Assembly: GCA_037953745.1 (NCBI GenBank)
Contig: JBAKBP010006598.1
Span: 44,672-108,671, forward strand
Length of the DNA stretch: 64,000 nucleotides
Source: Lithodes maja
Lineage: Eukaryota; Arthropoda; Malacostraca; Decapoda; Lithodidae
Reading direction: 5' to 3'
Each line of letters starts with the position of its first letter. Position 1 is the stretch's first letter. The position numbers were made by a program, and so were the translations under genes. Below are positions 10,710-21,002 of this stretch, piece by piece. The notes under the pieces were generated by a model, which made no database searches, had not been told where the DNA came from, and saw nothing but the letters and a program-made list of their open reading frames with translations.

Positions 10710-11340
10710 ATAACCGCAAATTGGCGGGCCAATGGAGGTATAACCGTACCGACACAACCCCCCCACATCTCCGCGGGACCCCCCAGCGATCTCCGCAAAT
10801 TTGCGGGGAGCCGAAATGTCCCAGAGGACCGAATCGAGCACACCGCAAATTTGCGGGACCGGCCGAGATGGTCCGGTGCCGAAAAAGCGAGAGGAGCGTC
10901 TAGGAAAACCAAAAAAGGCCCGCAAACAAGCGTCAACTCCTTATGAACTCCAAGCGACGATGACCATCAAGCTGAGCAGTGCCTTCCTTGATAATATCCT
11001 GACTCAACCGGTCAAGGGAGAGGCAAGGAAGACACACCAGGGGAGAGGAGGCACATCCCCCAGGAACCACCCAACCCACAGAGATGGAGCAAAGCCCATG
11101 AGGAGAAGTGGCAGGTCGGGTAGTTTGGCACAAACAGGGGCCCCCGTGGGGTACCCCAGGATTGGGCAAAAGGCTATGAAAGGATGGAGGTGAAAACAGG
11201 AAGGGAACACAAAAACCAATAAATGAAACTGGCGAGAAAAAGGGTGGCCTAGCCGTGAGTAGAGAATGTGTCAGGGGCGAAAAACCCTGTGGTGTGAGGG
11301 AGAGGCCCCCGTGGGGTACCCCAGGATATCACGAACCACC
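10710..11340 (-). promoter_or_regulatory. DIRS copy 1 leader with palindromic sites
   Basis: Contains CCGCAAATTTGCGG at about 10794-10807 and 10843-10856 and a diverged partner near 10718-10730. It also has two copies of GGGCCCCCGTGGGGTACCCC-type sequence near 11137-11160 and 11304-11328. The same layout is present upstream of the body in copies 2 and 3. Confidence 0.55.
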
Positions 11341-11976
11341 AAGCGCCCAGGCCCTTGAGACACAGTGAAGGCTCGAAAGGGGGGACTCGGGAATAACGCT
11401 ATTATGCGGCCGACACAAACCCTACAAACAGCACCGCCACCACGAAATCTCATATTGTGAACCAACTGTACACCTAGGCTATGAAAAAAATGAGAACTCA
11501 TAGGGGCATAGCAATTCCTGAATGAGAAAACGAGCTAGGCTAAATGAAGCTAAAAGCTAAACCATGCCCAGACTAACAGGAAAAAAGAATATGAAAAGAG
11601 AAAGAATGAAAAACATATACGAGGAACGCCAGGCGCCCCCGTACCTTCGGTAAGCTATTTCCACACGCGTCTCCATTATACACACTTAGGAGCCCATTTA
11701 CGTGTGCCCTAGATCACGTAACATCTGTCTAACAAAAAAAAAGAAGGCCAGAAAAGCCGAAACTAACCTAAACAGGGTGAATTAAAGGAGCACAACAAAA
11801 GCGACTTCATTCAATGGAGCGCGTGAAAAAATGATAACAAGAGAGAGTCGCTCATGCGCACGTTCGACAGGATCTGCACATGACGGAACACGGGATGGGC
11901 CTTAAGCGGTAACTAAGGTAAACCCCTTTTTCTTCTCTTCTATGCTTTTTTCACCTTCGATGGTAGTTTTGGTTAA

Positions 11977-12455
11977 CCCTTCAAACCCGGTTGGTACACA
12001 CGTGTACCATTTTTTTTTGGCCCCAGGAACCCGGGTGGTACTACATTGTACCATTGCTTGAAAGCCTGTGAGCTTCGTGTGCGAGGCGTCGGTCCGACGC
12101 ATGTAAACAACAGCCGGCTGGACCGACGCTCCGCATCTCCGGCCACAAGAAGGAGAGCGTCGCTTGTTCGTGTGTGCCTGTATGTTGTTGTTCAGTATCG
12201 AAAAGTGGTGTAAAGTGGCTGGTTTGGCCATAAAGTTATCTCCAATGAAATCATCATCACAGCTCACCCAGTTGACTTAGAGAGCTCTACTTAAGGCCAT
12301 TTTACAGGTAAATAACACAGCTACGCTTGGGGATGCGCGGGAATGCGGGAAGCAGTCTGATTAACGAATATACGGTAGCCTAGCCTAGACGTTTTTCGGC
12401 CAAAACACCCGGATTTCGAGGAATATATATATAATATATAGCCGGGGCCGGTGGG
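11977..12455 (-). mobile_element. piggyBac-type MITE, 479 bp, in the DIRS 5' ITR
   Basis: Same family as 205-683. Flanked by TTAA at 11973-11976 and 12456-12459. The undisturbed ITR in copy 2 (16725-16740, TACATTAACCAAAACTACCA) is the empty site and has a single TTAA. Confidence 0.92.
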
Positions 12456-12610
12456 TTAATGTACAACGTCTCCTAGAGCAAGATAAGGAGTAGACTCTAG
12501 ACGTTTTCTTTTTAACCGCGGTTGGAATGACGACATAGCAGTCAAAATAGACAAGTCGTCATTGCAATTAGGTTAATAGCCTTGACGTTGGATTTGCCAA
12601 GACTACTAAC

Positions 12611-12965
12611 AAATAAGAATTTTTACATAAATGTTTATTCATATTTTAATTATGCATCACTTAGCTTTAATCCCACTAGTTTAGTATATTTTAATAGAAC
12701 TAAACCTAAATTCCTCCTTTTCAATACATTATGTTAGATTCGGGCCCTACATTTTCAAACAAATATTAGGAATGCCTATGGGTGGAAATGCTAGCCCTTT
12801 GATTGCAGATTTATTCTTGCTTGCTTTAGAATTTAAATTTATGAAAGACTTAGTTGACAGTAGTAAGAAAGATAACCTCCCAGAAAAATTAGCACTTGTT
12901 AAATTGTTAAGTAATAATAGTAGATATATTGATGATATTCTTGTTTGCAATATGTTAAATTTTAA
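12611..12965 (+). mobile_element. Penelope-like (Naiad-type) RT fragment
   Basis: The plus frame reads ILGMPMGGNASPLIADLFLL, then SRYIDDILVCNMLNF. These are the Penelope-like RT motifs before and including the catalytic YxDD-type box (YIDD). It matches 53320-53680 of the second copy. Interrupted at TTAA 12962-12965 by piggyBac copy A; resumes at 15282. Confidence 0.85.
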
Positions 12966-15281
12966 CCCTTCGACCCCGGGTGGTACACGTGTGTACCATT
13001 TTTTTTTGGCCCGAGGAACCCGGGTGGTACAACACTGTACCATTGCTTGCGTGTGTGCTTTCGAATGGCGCGCGTAAAAATTTCGCTCCGTGGTCACCAG
13101 GCGTCGCTAGGCGACGCCACCAGACAGCATGTACGCCACCAAAACAGTCTCTACCCTGCCGCCAACATGGATACTAGCCCAAAAAGTTATTCCCTTGTGT
13201 CCGATTCTACGCTCCCTTCGACGCCTGCCCATGTTCGTCGCGCCCTAACGCAAAGGCACGTACAAGATGCGTTGACTCCCGGAGGTATTGAGATAGCTTT
13301 GAGGAGTTATGAACGTGGTGAAGGCAAAAATAGTGTTGATGAGTTGGGTAGTGATAGCTCCGAGTCTTATCAGTCTCACTATAGTGAAGATTTTGACGAT
13401 CTAGACGAAATCCATGAAAGATACGCGTTTTTTAGTGGATTTGACCATGACGATGAAAGTGATGATAGTGAGGCTGAGCGGGAGGCTGAGGTTGACCCGC
13501 CATTGTCTTCCTTATCTACCCACGCCACCCAAGTTGCCCCAGGCTCCCGCCATTCTTCCCCACCACCACCAGCACTCCCTAGGGTTGAGGACCCCCCACT
13601 TTCGGCCTATTTACCCACTATTTCCCCCGAGAGGAGACATACTACTAGAGAAAAGGGAAAAGGGATGAAATATGTTAAAAAGGGAGCTACAAGTAGGCGC
13701 TCTTTGTTCGAGGCTCCCGCGGCTTCCACCCCTGCCGCTCCCAGCCATACGCCCCCGCAAGTTTCCCCAGGGTCCACCCCACCTCTCCAGCCTACAACAG
13801 AGGTTCCTGATGATGTGTTCGACCTCGCATCCCTAGCTGCACCTACAGACACTGAACCAGTGCTGTCTATGACTCGTCGTAGGCCAAGGAGCCCCGAACC
13901 TCTGCATGAAGATGACAGAGCCTTACCTGCCACTCCTTCCCCACCTCGCCGACCTACACGCCGCCCACGCATCATTCGTTCCCCGCGAGATTATGAGGGG
14001 GGCTCTGAAGATGAAGGGCACCTCACAGATGACTCTGGCCATGATTACCTGGGTCCACCGTCAGGGCAAGATGACGGCTCTGACGACAACGACGATGACG
14101 ACGACTTTATGGACATCGACGACCCTCAACCCAGACGCTTTGCCCAGGGCCGTCGTGCTCCTGGCCGCCCTGGCCGCCGGGCTGGCCGCCGGGCTGGGCC
14201 TGGGCGCCGTCGCGCTCCTGGCCGCCCTAGGGTGCGCGCCGCCAAAGTTCGTGGGCGTGCTGCCCCCGCTCTAGCTCCACAGAGGGCAGTGGCACAACCT
14301 GGGCGCCCCGTTCAGGACCGCATGCAGTGTGCACAGTATCTAAATGTGCACAAGCTCGGTTACCTGCCTCTGGAACGAGATGGAGTCACCATTAGCAGAA
14401 GGCGGTGCCATGTCTGCTGGAACAGCCAGGTGAGGCCGAGGAAGCACAAAAAGACCACCATGCAGTGTGTGGAGTGCCAGGTGTCACTATGTACTATACC
14501 GTGCTTTGCTGAATACCACAGCAAGCAGGAGTACTAACTAATAATCATAGTGAAAGTACCAAAGACTGACAATATGTATGTATATAGGCAACAAGTGGAA
14601 ATAAAACAATGTACAGGTGTATTGTGATAAAAAAGTCATGTATTATGAAAACATATATAAATAAGTGAAAAAAGACACAATAAATTGTATATAAAACGTT
14701 TACAAAGCATATAACTAAGTGAAAGTGACACATGACATAATATTAGATGGCCAAAGTATAATAAACACCTGTGATAACGAATAATCAGTGCCTAATATAA
14801 CAATAACCTACCTCAATTACTCATAAAAACTACGGTATCGAGTGAAAATGTGAAATATTTGTTACAATGATAGCCTAATACACATATTTTATATAATTGG
14901 ACTCCAAATAACTATAATAACATCACTATCAATACATAAAATCGCCTCCGGGAGGTAAAAGGTTTTGCGCGACGAGTGGCTAAGAAAACAGTAGGTTAGC
15001 CAAGCCGGGGCCTGGGCAAAGGCGACGCATCCGAACGCGGGATGATTTTCACGCATAAAAATCACTCCACTTCCCGCGCTCACCATTATGCAATCACTTG
15101 GGCTAGAGACCTCTACTCAACGGCATTCTACACATGAAGGTTTGTGCTACATTTTTCTGTTTTTTTTATAACTTTGTGTAATGTATTTCAGGAGTAACAT
15201 GTGAATCAACAGGGACCAAAATTCCTGAAAACCCCCGGACACAAAGTACAGTCACGATATTCCCTAGCCGGGGTTGGAGGG
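12966..15281 (+). mobile_element. piggyBac element copy A, internally deleted (2.3 kb)
   Basis: Left end CCCTTCGACCCCGGGTGGTA after TTAA; right end TAGCCGGGGTTGGAGGG. The right flank has lost two bases of the expected duplication (GGGTTTCAAATTG instead of GGGTTAATCAA), judged against the empty Penelope-like site at 53672-53690. Relative to copy B (57582-61796) it lacks the DDE domain and part of the N-terminal region. Confidence 0.9.
13047..14537 (+). CDS. piggyBac-derived protein lacking the DDE domain
   Basis: Open frame of 496 codons. The likely start is the internal ATG at 13167 (MDTSPKS), which is shared with copy B and gives 457 residues. It keeps the long acidic N-terminal region (DSSESYQSHYSEDFDDLDEI), the Pro/Ser-rich middle and an Arg/Gly/Pro-rich stretch with AT-hook-like APGRPR. 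It then jumps at about residue 411 to the C-terminal cysteine-rich domain (CHVCWNSQVRPRKHKK...CVEC...CFAEYH). All residues of the catalytic D-D-D triad are missing. A second deletion of about 75 residues near residue 140 is also in frame. piggyBac cysteine-rich domains bind the element's ends, so a non-catalytic binder is possible. It may equally be a decaying copy that kept frame by chance. Confidence 0.8.
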   Translation: MRVCFRMARVKISLRGHQASLGDATRQHVRHQNSLYPAANMDTSPKSYSLVSDSTLPSTPAHVRRALTQRHVQDALTPGGIEIALRSYERGEGKNSVDELGSDSSESYQSHYSEDFDDLDEIHERYAFFSGFDHDDESDDSEAEREAEVDPPLSSLSTHATQVAPGSRHSSPPPPALPRVEDPPLSAYLPTISPERRHTTREKGKGMKYVKKGATSRRSLFEAPAASTPAAPSHTPPQVSPGSTPPLQPTTEVPDDVFDLASLAAPTDTEPVLSMTRRRPRSPEPLHEDDRALPATPSPPRRPTRRPRIIRSPRDYEGGSEDEGHLTDDSGHDYLGPPSGQDDGSDDNDDDDDFMDIDDPQPRRFAQGRRAPGRPGRRAGRRAGPGRRRAPGRPRVRAAKVRGRAAPALAPQRAVAQPGRPVQDRMQCAQYLNVHKLGYLPLERDGVTISRRRCHVCWNSQVRPRKHKKTTMQCVECQVSLCTIPCFAEYHSKQEY

Positions 15282-15468
15282 TTTCAAATTGCTAAACTAA
15301 TTTATCCAAATTCAATCCCCCTCACACAAGGTAATGTAATTTATGAAGTTGAAAATTTTCTTGACATAAATATACAGATTGTTAATGAACAGTGCACACT
15401 TAAAATATACCACAAAGTTGACGATTTTAATTTTAACGTAATAAACTTTCTAAACGCTAAAAGCAGTA
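15282..15468 (+). mobile_element. Penelope-like element, RT C-terminal piece
   Basis: The frame reads NSIPLTQGNVIYEVENFLDI then NIQIVNEQCTLKIYHKVDDF, matching 53700-53840. Ends where a LINE tail is inserted. Confidence 0.8.
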
Positions 15469-15469
15469 A

Positions 15470-15976
15470 CAAGAAATAGGGTGGTCAGTATGGAAGTGAA
15501 GAAGTCCTTGCATGACAGTGTGGTAATCCCGACACTGACTTACGGAAGCGAAGCATGGACGTTGGTTGAGAGACTCGGACCAAGAGTGAGAGCAGTGGAA
15601 ATGAATTACTTAAGGAGTGCGTGCGGAGTTACATGGAGGGATAGACAGACTAATGAGGAAGTAAGAAGGAGGTGTGATGTGGAGGTAGATGTGCTGGAAA
15701 GTGTGAAAAGGAACAACTCGAGATGGTTCGGCCATATGGAACGTATGGAAAGCGAGAGAATGACTAAGAGGGTGTACGAGAGCGAGGTGGAGGGACAGAG
15801 AGGGAGAGGTAGACCGAATGAGAGGTGGAAGGATGGAGTGAGGAAGTACATGAACGAAGGCGGTGCTGGTTGGGGGGGAGGGGCGTCGACTGACTGTGGA
15901 CAGAGGTGCATGGGGGCGGTTCGTTCGTGGCCACCCCTTCGGGGATCGCGGCGTCAGGCAATAGATAGATAGATAG
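15470..15976 (+). mobile_element. LINE 3' end with C-terminal RT tail and (ATAG)n
   Basis: Encodes LHDSVVIPTLTYGSEAWTLV, then WFGHMERMESERMTKRVYES, then GRGRPNERWKDGVRKYMNE. This is the C-terminal block typical of RTE-like endonuclease-reverse transcriptases (TYGSEAWTL, WFGHMERM, GRGRP..RWKDGV). The frame is open for 163 codons. It ends with GCGTCAGGCAATAGATAGAT and an ATAG run. Other copies: 48105-48340, 52356-52707, 61858-61923. Confidence 0.85.
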
Positions 15977-16354
15977 ATAATAGTTTTTATTCCCAGCTGA
16001 TAAGATTTTGTAAAATTTGCACTAAAGTAGATGACTTTTAGGCTAGAGCTAGATTACTATAGACTCTTAGTAGAGAGAGGTTTTGAGGCAAGTAAATTGC
16101 TACATAAATGTAGTCTTTTTAGGGTCAATTATTGTAACTGTATTCTAAAATTTGACATAAATAATTGTAATCAAGCATTTTTAACTTGAAGTTCCTTGTA
16201 TAATCTCTGCTTACTTTTTGTCTGTACTGTATGTATTATTTGTTTATATACATATATTTTTTCTATTGTTATTATTGATTTTTATAATTAATTGTTTTTG
16301 ATAAAAGAGTACTCTTTGTTTAAATCTGGTGTTGCTCCTTCATATTTTGCAATT
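15977..16354 (+). mobile_element. Penelope-like element, 3' end of RT and 3' UTR
   Basis: Matches 53890-54290 (TTTTTATTCCCAGCTGATAA ... ATTGTAATCAAGC), with stops in the coding part. The 3' UTR includes TGATAAAAGAGTACTCTTTG, whose counterpart is at 54197-54215. Confidence 0.8.
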
Positions 16355-16575
16355 ACAGTCGACCCTCGCATGGGCGGACCCCAGTTGACCGGACTTCGGT
16401 TTGTGCGGACCCAACAGCCGATGCGGACAAGTCCCCAAAAGACCGGACAAATCGGGCAAAAGACCGTTAATTTAAAAGTTGTCCGGTATTTGGCGGGTCG
16501 GGCGGTAACACGGGCAGGCAATTTCCTGCTGAAATCGTCGAAATACGATAATGTAACCATAAGTACTATATATTT
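16355..16575 (+). mobile_element. Truncated MITE (CAGTCGACC...CGGAC type)
   Basis: Starts CAGTCGACCCTCGCATGGGC after TA and repeats the motif GCGGAC/CCGGAC several times. The head resembles the MITE end at 33718. The right part was removed or covered where DIRS copy 2 begins. Confidence 0.6.
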
Positions 16576-16872
16576 GGTAGTAGTCTTGGCAAATCCAACG
16601 TCAAGGCTATTAACCTAATTGCAACGACGACTTGTCTATTTTGACTGCTATGTCGTCATTCCAACCGCGGTTAAAAAGAAAACGTCTAGAGTCTACTCCT
16701 TATCTTGCTCTAGGAGACGTTGTACATTAACCAAAACTACCACCGAAGGTGAAAAAAGCATAGAAGAGAAGAAAAAGGGGTTTACCTTAGTTACCGCTTA
16801 AGGCCCATCCCGTGTTCCGTCATGTGCAGATCCCTGTCGAACGTGCGCATGAGCGACCCTCTCTTGTCATCA
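16576..16872 (+). repeat. DIRS copy 2, 5' inverted terminal repeat
   Basis: GGTAGTAGTCTTGGCAAATC ... GAGCGACCCTCTCTTGTCAT. It is the reverse complement of 24511-24807 with few differences, including GGCAAATCC versus GGAAAATCC near the tip. Confidence 0.88.
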
Positions 16873-17359
16873 TTTTTTCACGCGCTCCATTGAATGAAGT
16901 CGCTTTTGTTGTGCTCCTTTAATTCACCCTGTTTCGGTTCGTTTCGGCTTATCTGGCCTTCTTTTTTGTTAGACAGATGTTACGTGATCTAGGGCACACG
17001 TAAATGGGCTCCTCAGTGTGTATAATGGAGACGCGTGTGGAAATAGCCTACCGAAGGTACGGGGGCGCCTGGCGTTCCTCGTATATGTTTTTCATTCTTT
17101 CTCTTTTCCTGTTAGTCTGGGCATAGTTTAGCTTTTAGCTTAATTTAGCCTAGCTCGTTTTCTCATTCAGGAATTGCTATGCCCCTATGAGTTTTCATTT
17201 TTTCATAGCCTAGGTGTACCGTTGTAAACAATCTGAGATTTCGTTGGTGGCGGTGCTGTTTGTAGAGTTTGTGTCGGCCGCATTATTAGCGTTATTCCCG
17301 AGTCCCCCCTTTCGAGTCCTTCACTGTGTCTTAAGGGCCTGGGCGACAGGTGGTTCGTG

Positions 17360-17555
17360 ATACTCCAGGGGTACCCCACGGGGGCCCCTCCTTCACACCA
17401 CAGGGTTTTTCGCCCCCGACACATTCTCTGCTCACGGCTAGGCCACCCTTTTTCTCACCAGTTTCATTTACTGGTTTTTGTTTTCTCTTCCTGTTTCACC
17501 TCCATCCTTTCATAGTCTTTTGCCCAATCCAGGGGTACCCCACGGGGGCCCCTGT
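17360..17555 (+). repeat. DIRS leader: repeated GGGGTACCCCACGGGGGCCCC motif
   Basis: CCAGGGGTACCCCACGGGGG occurs at about 17366-17385 and 17529-17548. The same pair lies in copy 1 (about 11137-11160, 11304-11328) and copy 3 (about 56858-56880, 57024-57046). It contains the palindrome GGGGTACCCC and a G/C-rich stem-forming partner. Confidence 0.7.
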
Positions 17556-17832
17556 TTGTGCGAAACCACCCTCCCTGCCACTTCTCCTCATGGGCTTTGC
17601 TCTATCTCTGTGGGTTGGGTGGTTCCTGGGGGATGTGCCTCCTCTCCCCTGGTGTGTCTTCCTTGCCTCTCCCTTTACCGGTTGAGTCAGGATAATTTCA
17701 AGGAAGACACTGCTCAGCTTGATGGCCATCATTGCTTGGAGTTCATAAGGAGATGACGCATATTTTGTGGCCTTTTTTGGTATTCCCTAGACGCTCCTCT
17801 CGCTTTTTTCGGCGCCGGACCATCTCGGCCGG

Positions 17833-17976
17833 TCCCGCAATTTTGCGGGAGCTCGATTCGGTCCTCTGGGACGTTTCGGCTCCCCGCAAATTTGCGGAGA
17901 TCGCTGGGGGGTCCCGCAAAATTGCGGGAGGGTGGTGTCGGTACGGTTATGCCTCCATTGGCCCGCAAATTTGCGG
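17833..17976 (+). promoter_or_regulatory. DIRS leader: four CCGCAAATTTGCGG-type palindromes
   Basis: Perfect or near-perfect palindromes at 17833-17850, 17884-17897, 17912-17929 and 17963-17976. Centres are spaced 49, 30 and 49 bp. Two of the sites are kept in copy 3 (57326-57339, 57376-57389; 50 bp apart) and in copy 1. The regular spacing and dyad symmetry suggest a protein-binding array in the promoter/leader, but the binder is unknown. Confidence 0.6.
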
Positions 17977-18082
17977 TAATAGTTGGCTTTCACTATTGAC
18001 CTTTTTTATGTCATCTTGTTGCCTGATACTATTTGGTGTGTGCACTTTACTGGTGTTATAGGCCCTGCATGTAAGATGTTGA

Positions 18083-20254
18083 GTGGTGGTTAACACTTTC
18101 TCCATCTTTGCTGGTTCTGCTAGTGCTCTTCCACCTCGCCCGCCCTACTCACCTACCTCTGTGCTCCCGGTTTGGGGTGAGTACGGATCCCTGTTTGCAT
18201 GTGTGTTCCTGTTTCCCCATGCTCCTTTCCTGGTTCTTCTTGGACATTCTCTCCACTTACTCCTTCGACGTGCTGATTATGGTGTGTGTTCTTCCAGTGC
18301 AGGTAGGCTGCCTTGCTTTCGCCATGGTTGTAGCTCCCCGTGCTTGGTGAGCCACAAGTCCTGCTTGCGCCACTCGCACTGTGTGTCCTCTACGGCCTAC
18401 CTCCCTGCTCTGTGTGGCCCGTGTGTGGCCCGTGTCTGGCCCTGGTGGATGTGGTGCACCATTGCCCTGGTTCCTCGGCGGCGGCTGTGGCCTCTGCTTC
18501 CCTTCCGTCGGTGTGGACGATGGTCTCCCGCCACATTAGGACTGTGGGCCACCGTTCCCCGGCCTTTGTTGCTGACCGGATCCGCGTCGCCCTGGGTATC
18601 CCTGACCCGACTGAAGGCCGTTCACCTGGCCCTCTCCCCTGGGTCCCGCAGCCGGTCGTCACATCGTCGGGGGGTTCCCCGGCTCCGTCCACGCTCTCGC
18701 TCGCCTCGTGTTCCGTCCTCTACTGCCCCTCGTCGTCCTCCTGATCGCCTTGACGACGCCCATCGCCCTCGTCATGGTTCTCGCCCTGAGGCCGGGGTTA
18801 GCGGCTCTGCCCCTGTGCACCCTCCCCTGGCCTCTACGGATAGGGGCTCTACTCCCTTCCGCCCGCTTCCGCAGCCCAGACGACTTCCTCTTACGTTGTC
18901 CTCTCCGCGCGCGGTTGTTCATGCTGTAGCTGGCCCTCTGCTCCCTCCTCCTACACTGTCCAGGAGGGTCCGCCTGGATGTCGTTGCTTCTACTTCACCT
19001 GCTTCGGTGCCTATTCTTCCTTCACGGTCTCGTCCCACGGTGGAGGTCTCTCCCTCCTCCGCCTCGGTGTCGGGCCGCCCTGTTATCTCAGCCCCGGGGA
19101 TCCTTGCTCTGTTTCCCCCCGCGGCTCCTTCTGGCCTCCTTTCACCCGGCCAGCCTTCCCACTCCCGTCGTCCTGCTCCTCCTCGTTCTTCTCTTCCTGA
19201 CCTTCACTTACCGTCTCGCCAGGGGGGTACCCCTCCTCTTGCCTCGGTGGGGTTTAGCGAGGTTTCGGGGTCCCCTTTCTCAGGAGCTGCCGTGTCGCTG
19301 GAAGAGGGGGATGGTGCTGTTTCCCCCTCGGCCGTTCGTGATCGGGGACGAGTCCCTCACCGGCGACACAACCGTTGTCGCTCGCCTTCCTTGGGCCGCG
19401 ACGCTGCTGGTTCGTGTCGTGGGTCTCGCCCCTGCGGGCCGACCAATCTTGGGGGGGGGGGTCGCCTCTCTCGGATCGATTGTCGGCTATGCAGGGCTGG
19501 GTTGTATCACGCATCGACGGGCGCTTGGAGTCGATGCAAGACTCCCTCTGCTCGCGCTTCTTGGCGGTGACACACCCTCAGCGCCTCACCCTACCTACCC
19601 CTGCTACGGTCCCCCTCCCTTCTGCAGGCCTACACTCTGGTCAGACTTCGGCCGCCCTGACATCCTTCCGGCTGTTCAGTCCCTGGCTGTGTTGATGGGT
19701 ATGTCCTCCTATGGGACAGGTTTGCGCGACGCCGGTACGCCTGGCTTAGCCATCCTGCTCGGTCTCCCTCTCCCATTGGAGGCCTGGTTTGCTGAGGCCT
19801 TCGACTTCACCGACCGATCCGTCGACGGCTCTCCTTCAGTCCCTCCCCCGGAGTCCTCACTGCTTTTGCCTCCTCTTGTGTCTGTCGGCGGGTTGGACGG
19901 CGCGTTCTGGTCTTGGATAAGCGCGCCCGTTCTTGACCTTTGTTCTATTGCTACCCCGTTCTAGCCCTCTGTCGCCAAGGATTTTCCCTTGCGACAGAGG
20001 GTGACGGACTTATTGTCTTGTCTTTAGGTTCCCTCCGGACGTCTGTTCACCACCTGCGGCTTATCGAGGCGTCTGCGCCAGGGTTTGGACCGCGTTCAGC
20101 GGATCCACCTTCGGCTAGCGGTGTCTTTGGTTCCCGAGCTGAAGGCGGTTTTGTGCGCGGCAACTCGGCAACGCCCGACGGTACGGTCCTCGTTCTGCCG
20201 GCCGGCCGGCCCCCTTGGATATTCGTCAGGGTTTGTTGTACTCTGAGCTATATA
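18083..20254 (+). pseudogene. DIRS copy 2, 5' (Gag-like) region
   Basis: Contains a 495-codon open frame (18083-19570) and a second overlapping frame (18978-19964). Neither carries a recognisable domain; both are rich in Ser, Pro, Arg and Leu because of base composition. Position corresponds to DIRS ORF1. The frame changes around the G run at 19450-19460. Real coding frame uncertain. Confidence 0.45.
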
Positions 20255-20542
20255 CAGTAGGGTCTCGTAAGATGCGAGTTTATGGTCGATGGATGCGTCC
20301 GCATCTTACGATTTCGCATCTTACGATCACGTAAAAATAGGGAAAAATGTCCCGCCTAAGGCTCGCATTTAAACATTTTTTTTCGCATCTTAAGGTTTCT
20401 CCTCGGATTTAGCCCACTTTGAGCCTCCGATTCGCAAATTATGGTCATTCTCGCATCTTAAAATTATTTATTTATTATTTGGGGGTCCTCGCATCTTATG
20501 CGAATCGCATCTTAAGATCTCGCATCTTACGAGACCCTACTG
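20255..20542 (+). mobile_element. TA-flanked MITE, 288 bp, GCATCTTA family
   Basis: Ends are perfect inverted repeats starting CAGTAGGGTCTCGTAAGATG, flanked by TA at 20253-20254 and 20543-20544. Copy 1 of the DIRS element has the uninterrupted site (CGCTATATACGTCGG, read on its sense strand). The motif CGCATCTTA/TAAGATGCG is repeated about ten times inside. A second copy at 57443 is split by piggyBac copy B. TA duplication and the CAGT head fit Tc1/mariner-pogo type transposition. Confidence 0.93.
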
Positions 20543-21002
20543 TACGTCGTTTTTTTTTTAGCAGGATGCTTGGGCATGCTACGCTTCTCTGTCGGCGGCC
20601 CCTGCTTCCAACACGCGACGACGCGCTGTGTCGTTGCGGACCCTGCTTACGACACGCACCGACGCGCTGTGTCGTGCGGCGGGGTCTTCTCAGTCCCGTC
20701 CTTCTGCCGGTCCTCTTTGGGGTGCTGCTGCAAGTGCTGCCGCCTTGCACGGGCGCAGGACTGGGACGTTGCAGGCAAGTGCGTCGGTTCCGCCTCGCAC
20801 TTCTGTTCTTGCCCCCTTTCATCCCCGCCGTGTCGGGGCTGGTCGGCCTTCCACTTCCGGCCGCCCTTCGACGGGGTCAGCCCCGCGACGGCCAGGGGTT
20901 GGGGTGGCCCGCCCTTTTCGACGAGGTTGGGGGGGGTAGAGGAGGTCAACGTGGCGCTCATGCCCGCACGGCCCGTACCGGGGGTACCTCCACGTCAACA
21001 CA

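Larger units (their letters stand above)
3779..12610 (-). mobile_element. DIRS-like tyrosine-recombinase retrotransposon, copy 1
   Basis: Full-length element of about 8.8 kb in minus orientation, inserted in a Penelope-like element. It has inverted terminal repeats (3832-4128 and 11832-12610) and an internal complementary region (4197-4303). It carries RT/RNase H and tyrosine recombinase domains, and a GC-rich, purine/pyrimidine-skewed body. It contains two younger insertions: a 479-bp TTAA MITE in the 5' ITR (11977-12455) and a tRNA-headed SINE (about 9745-10080). Several frameshifts and stops show it is not intact as a coding element. Confidence 0.88.
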
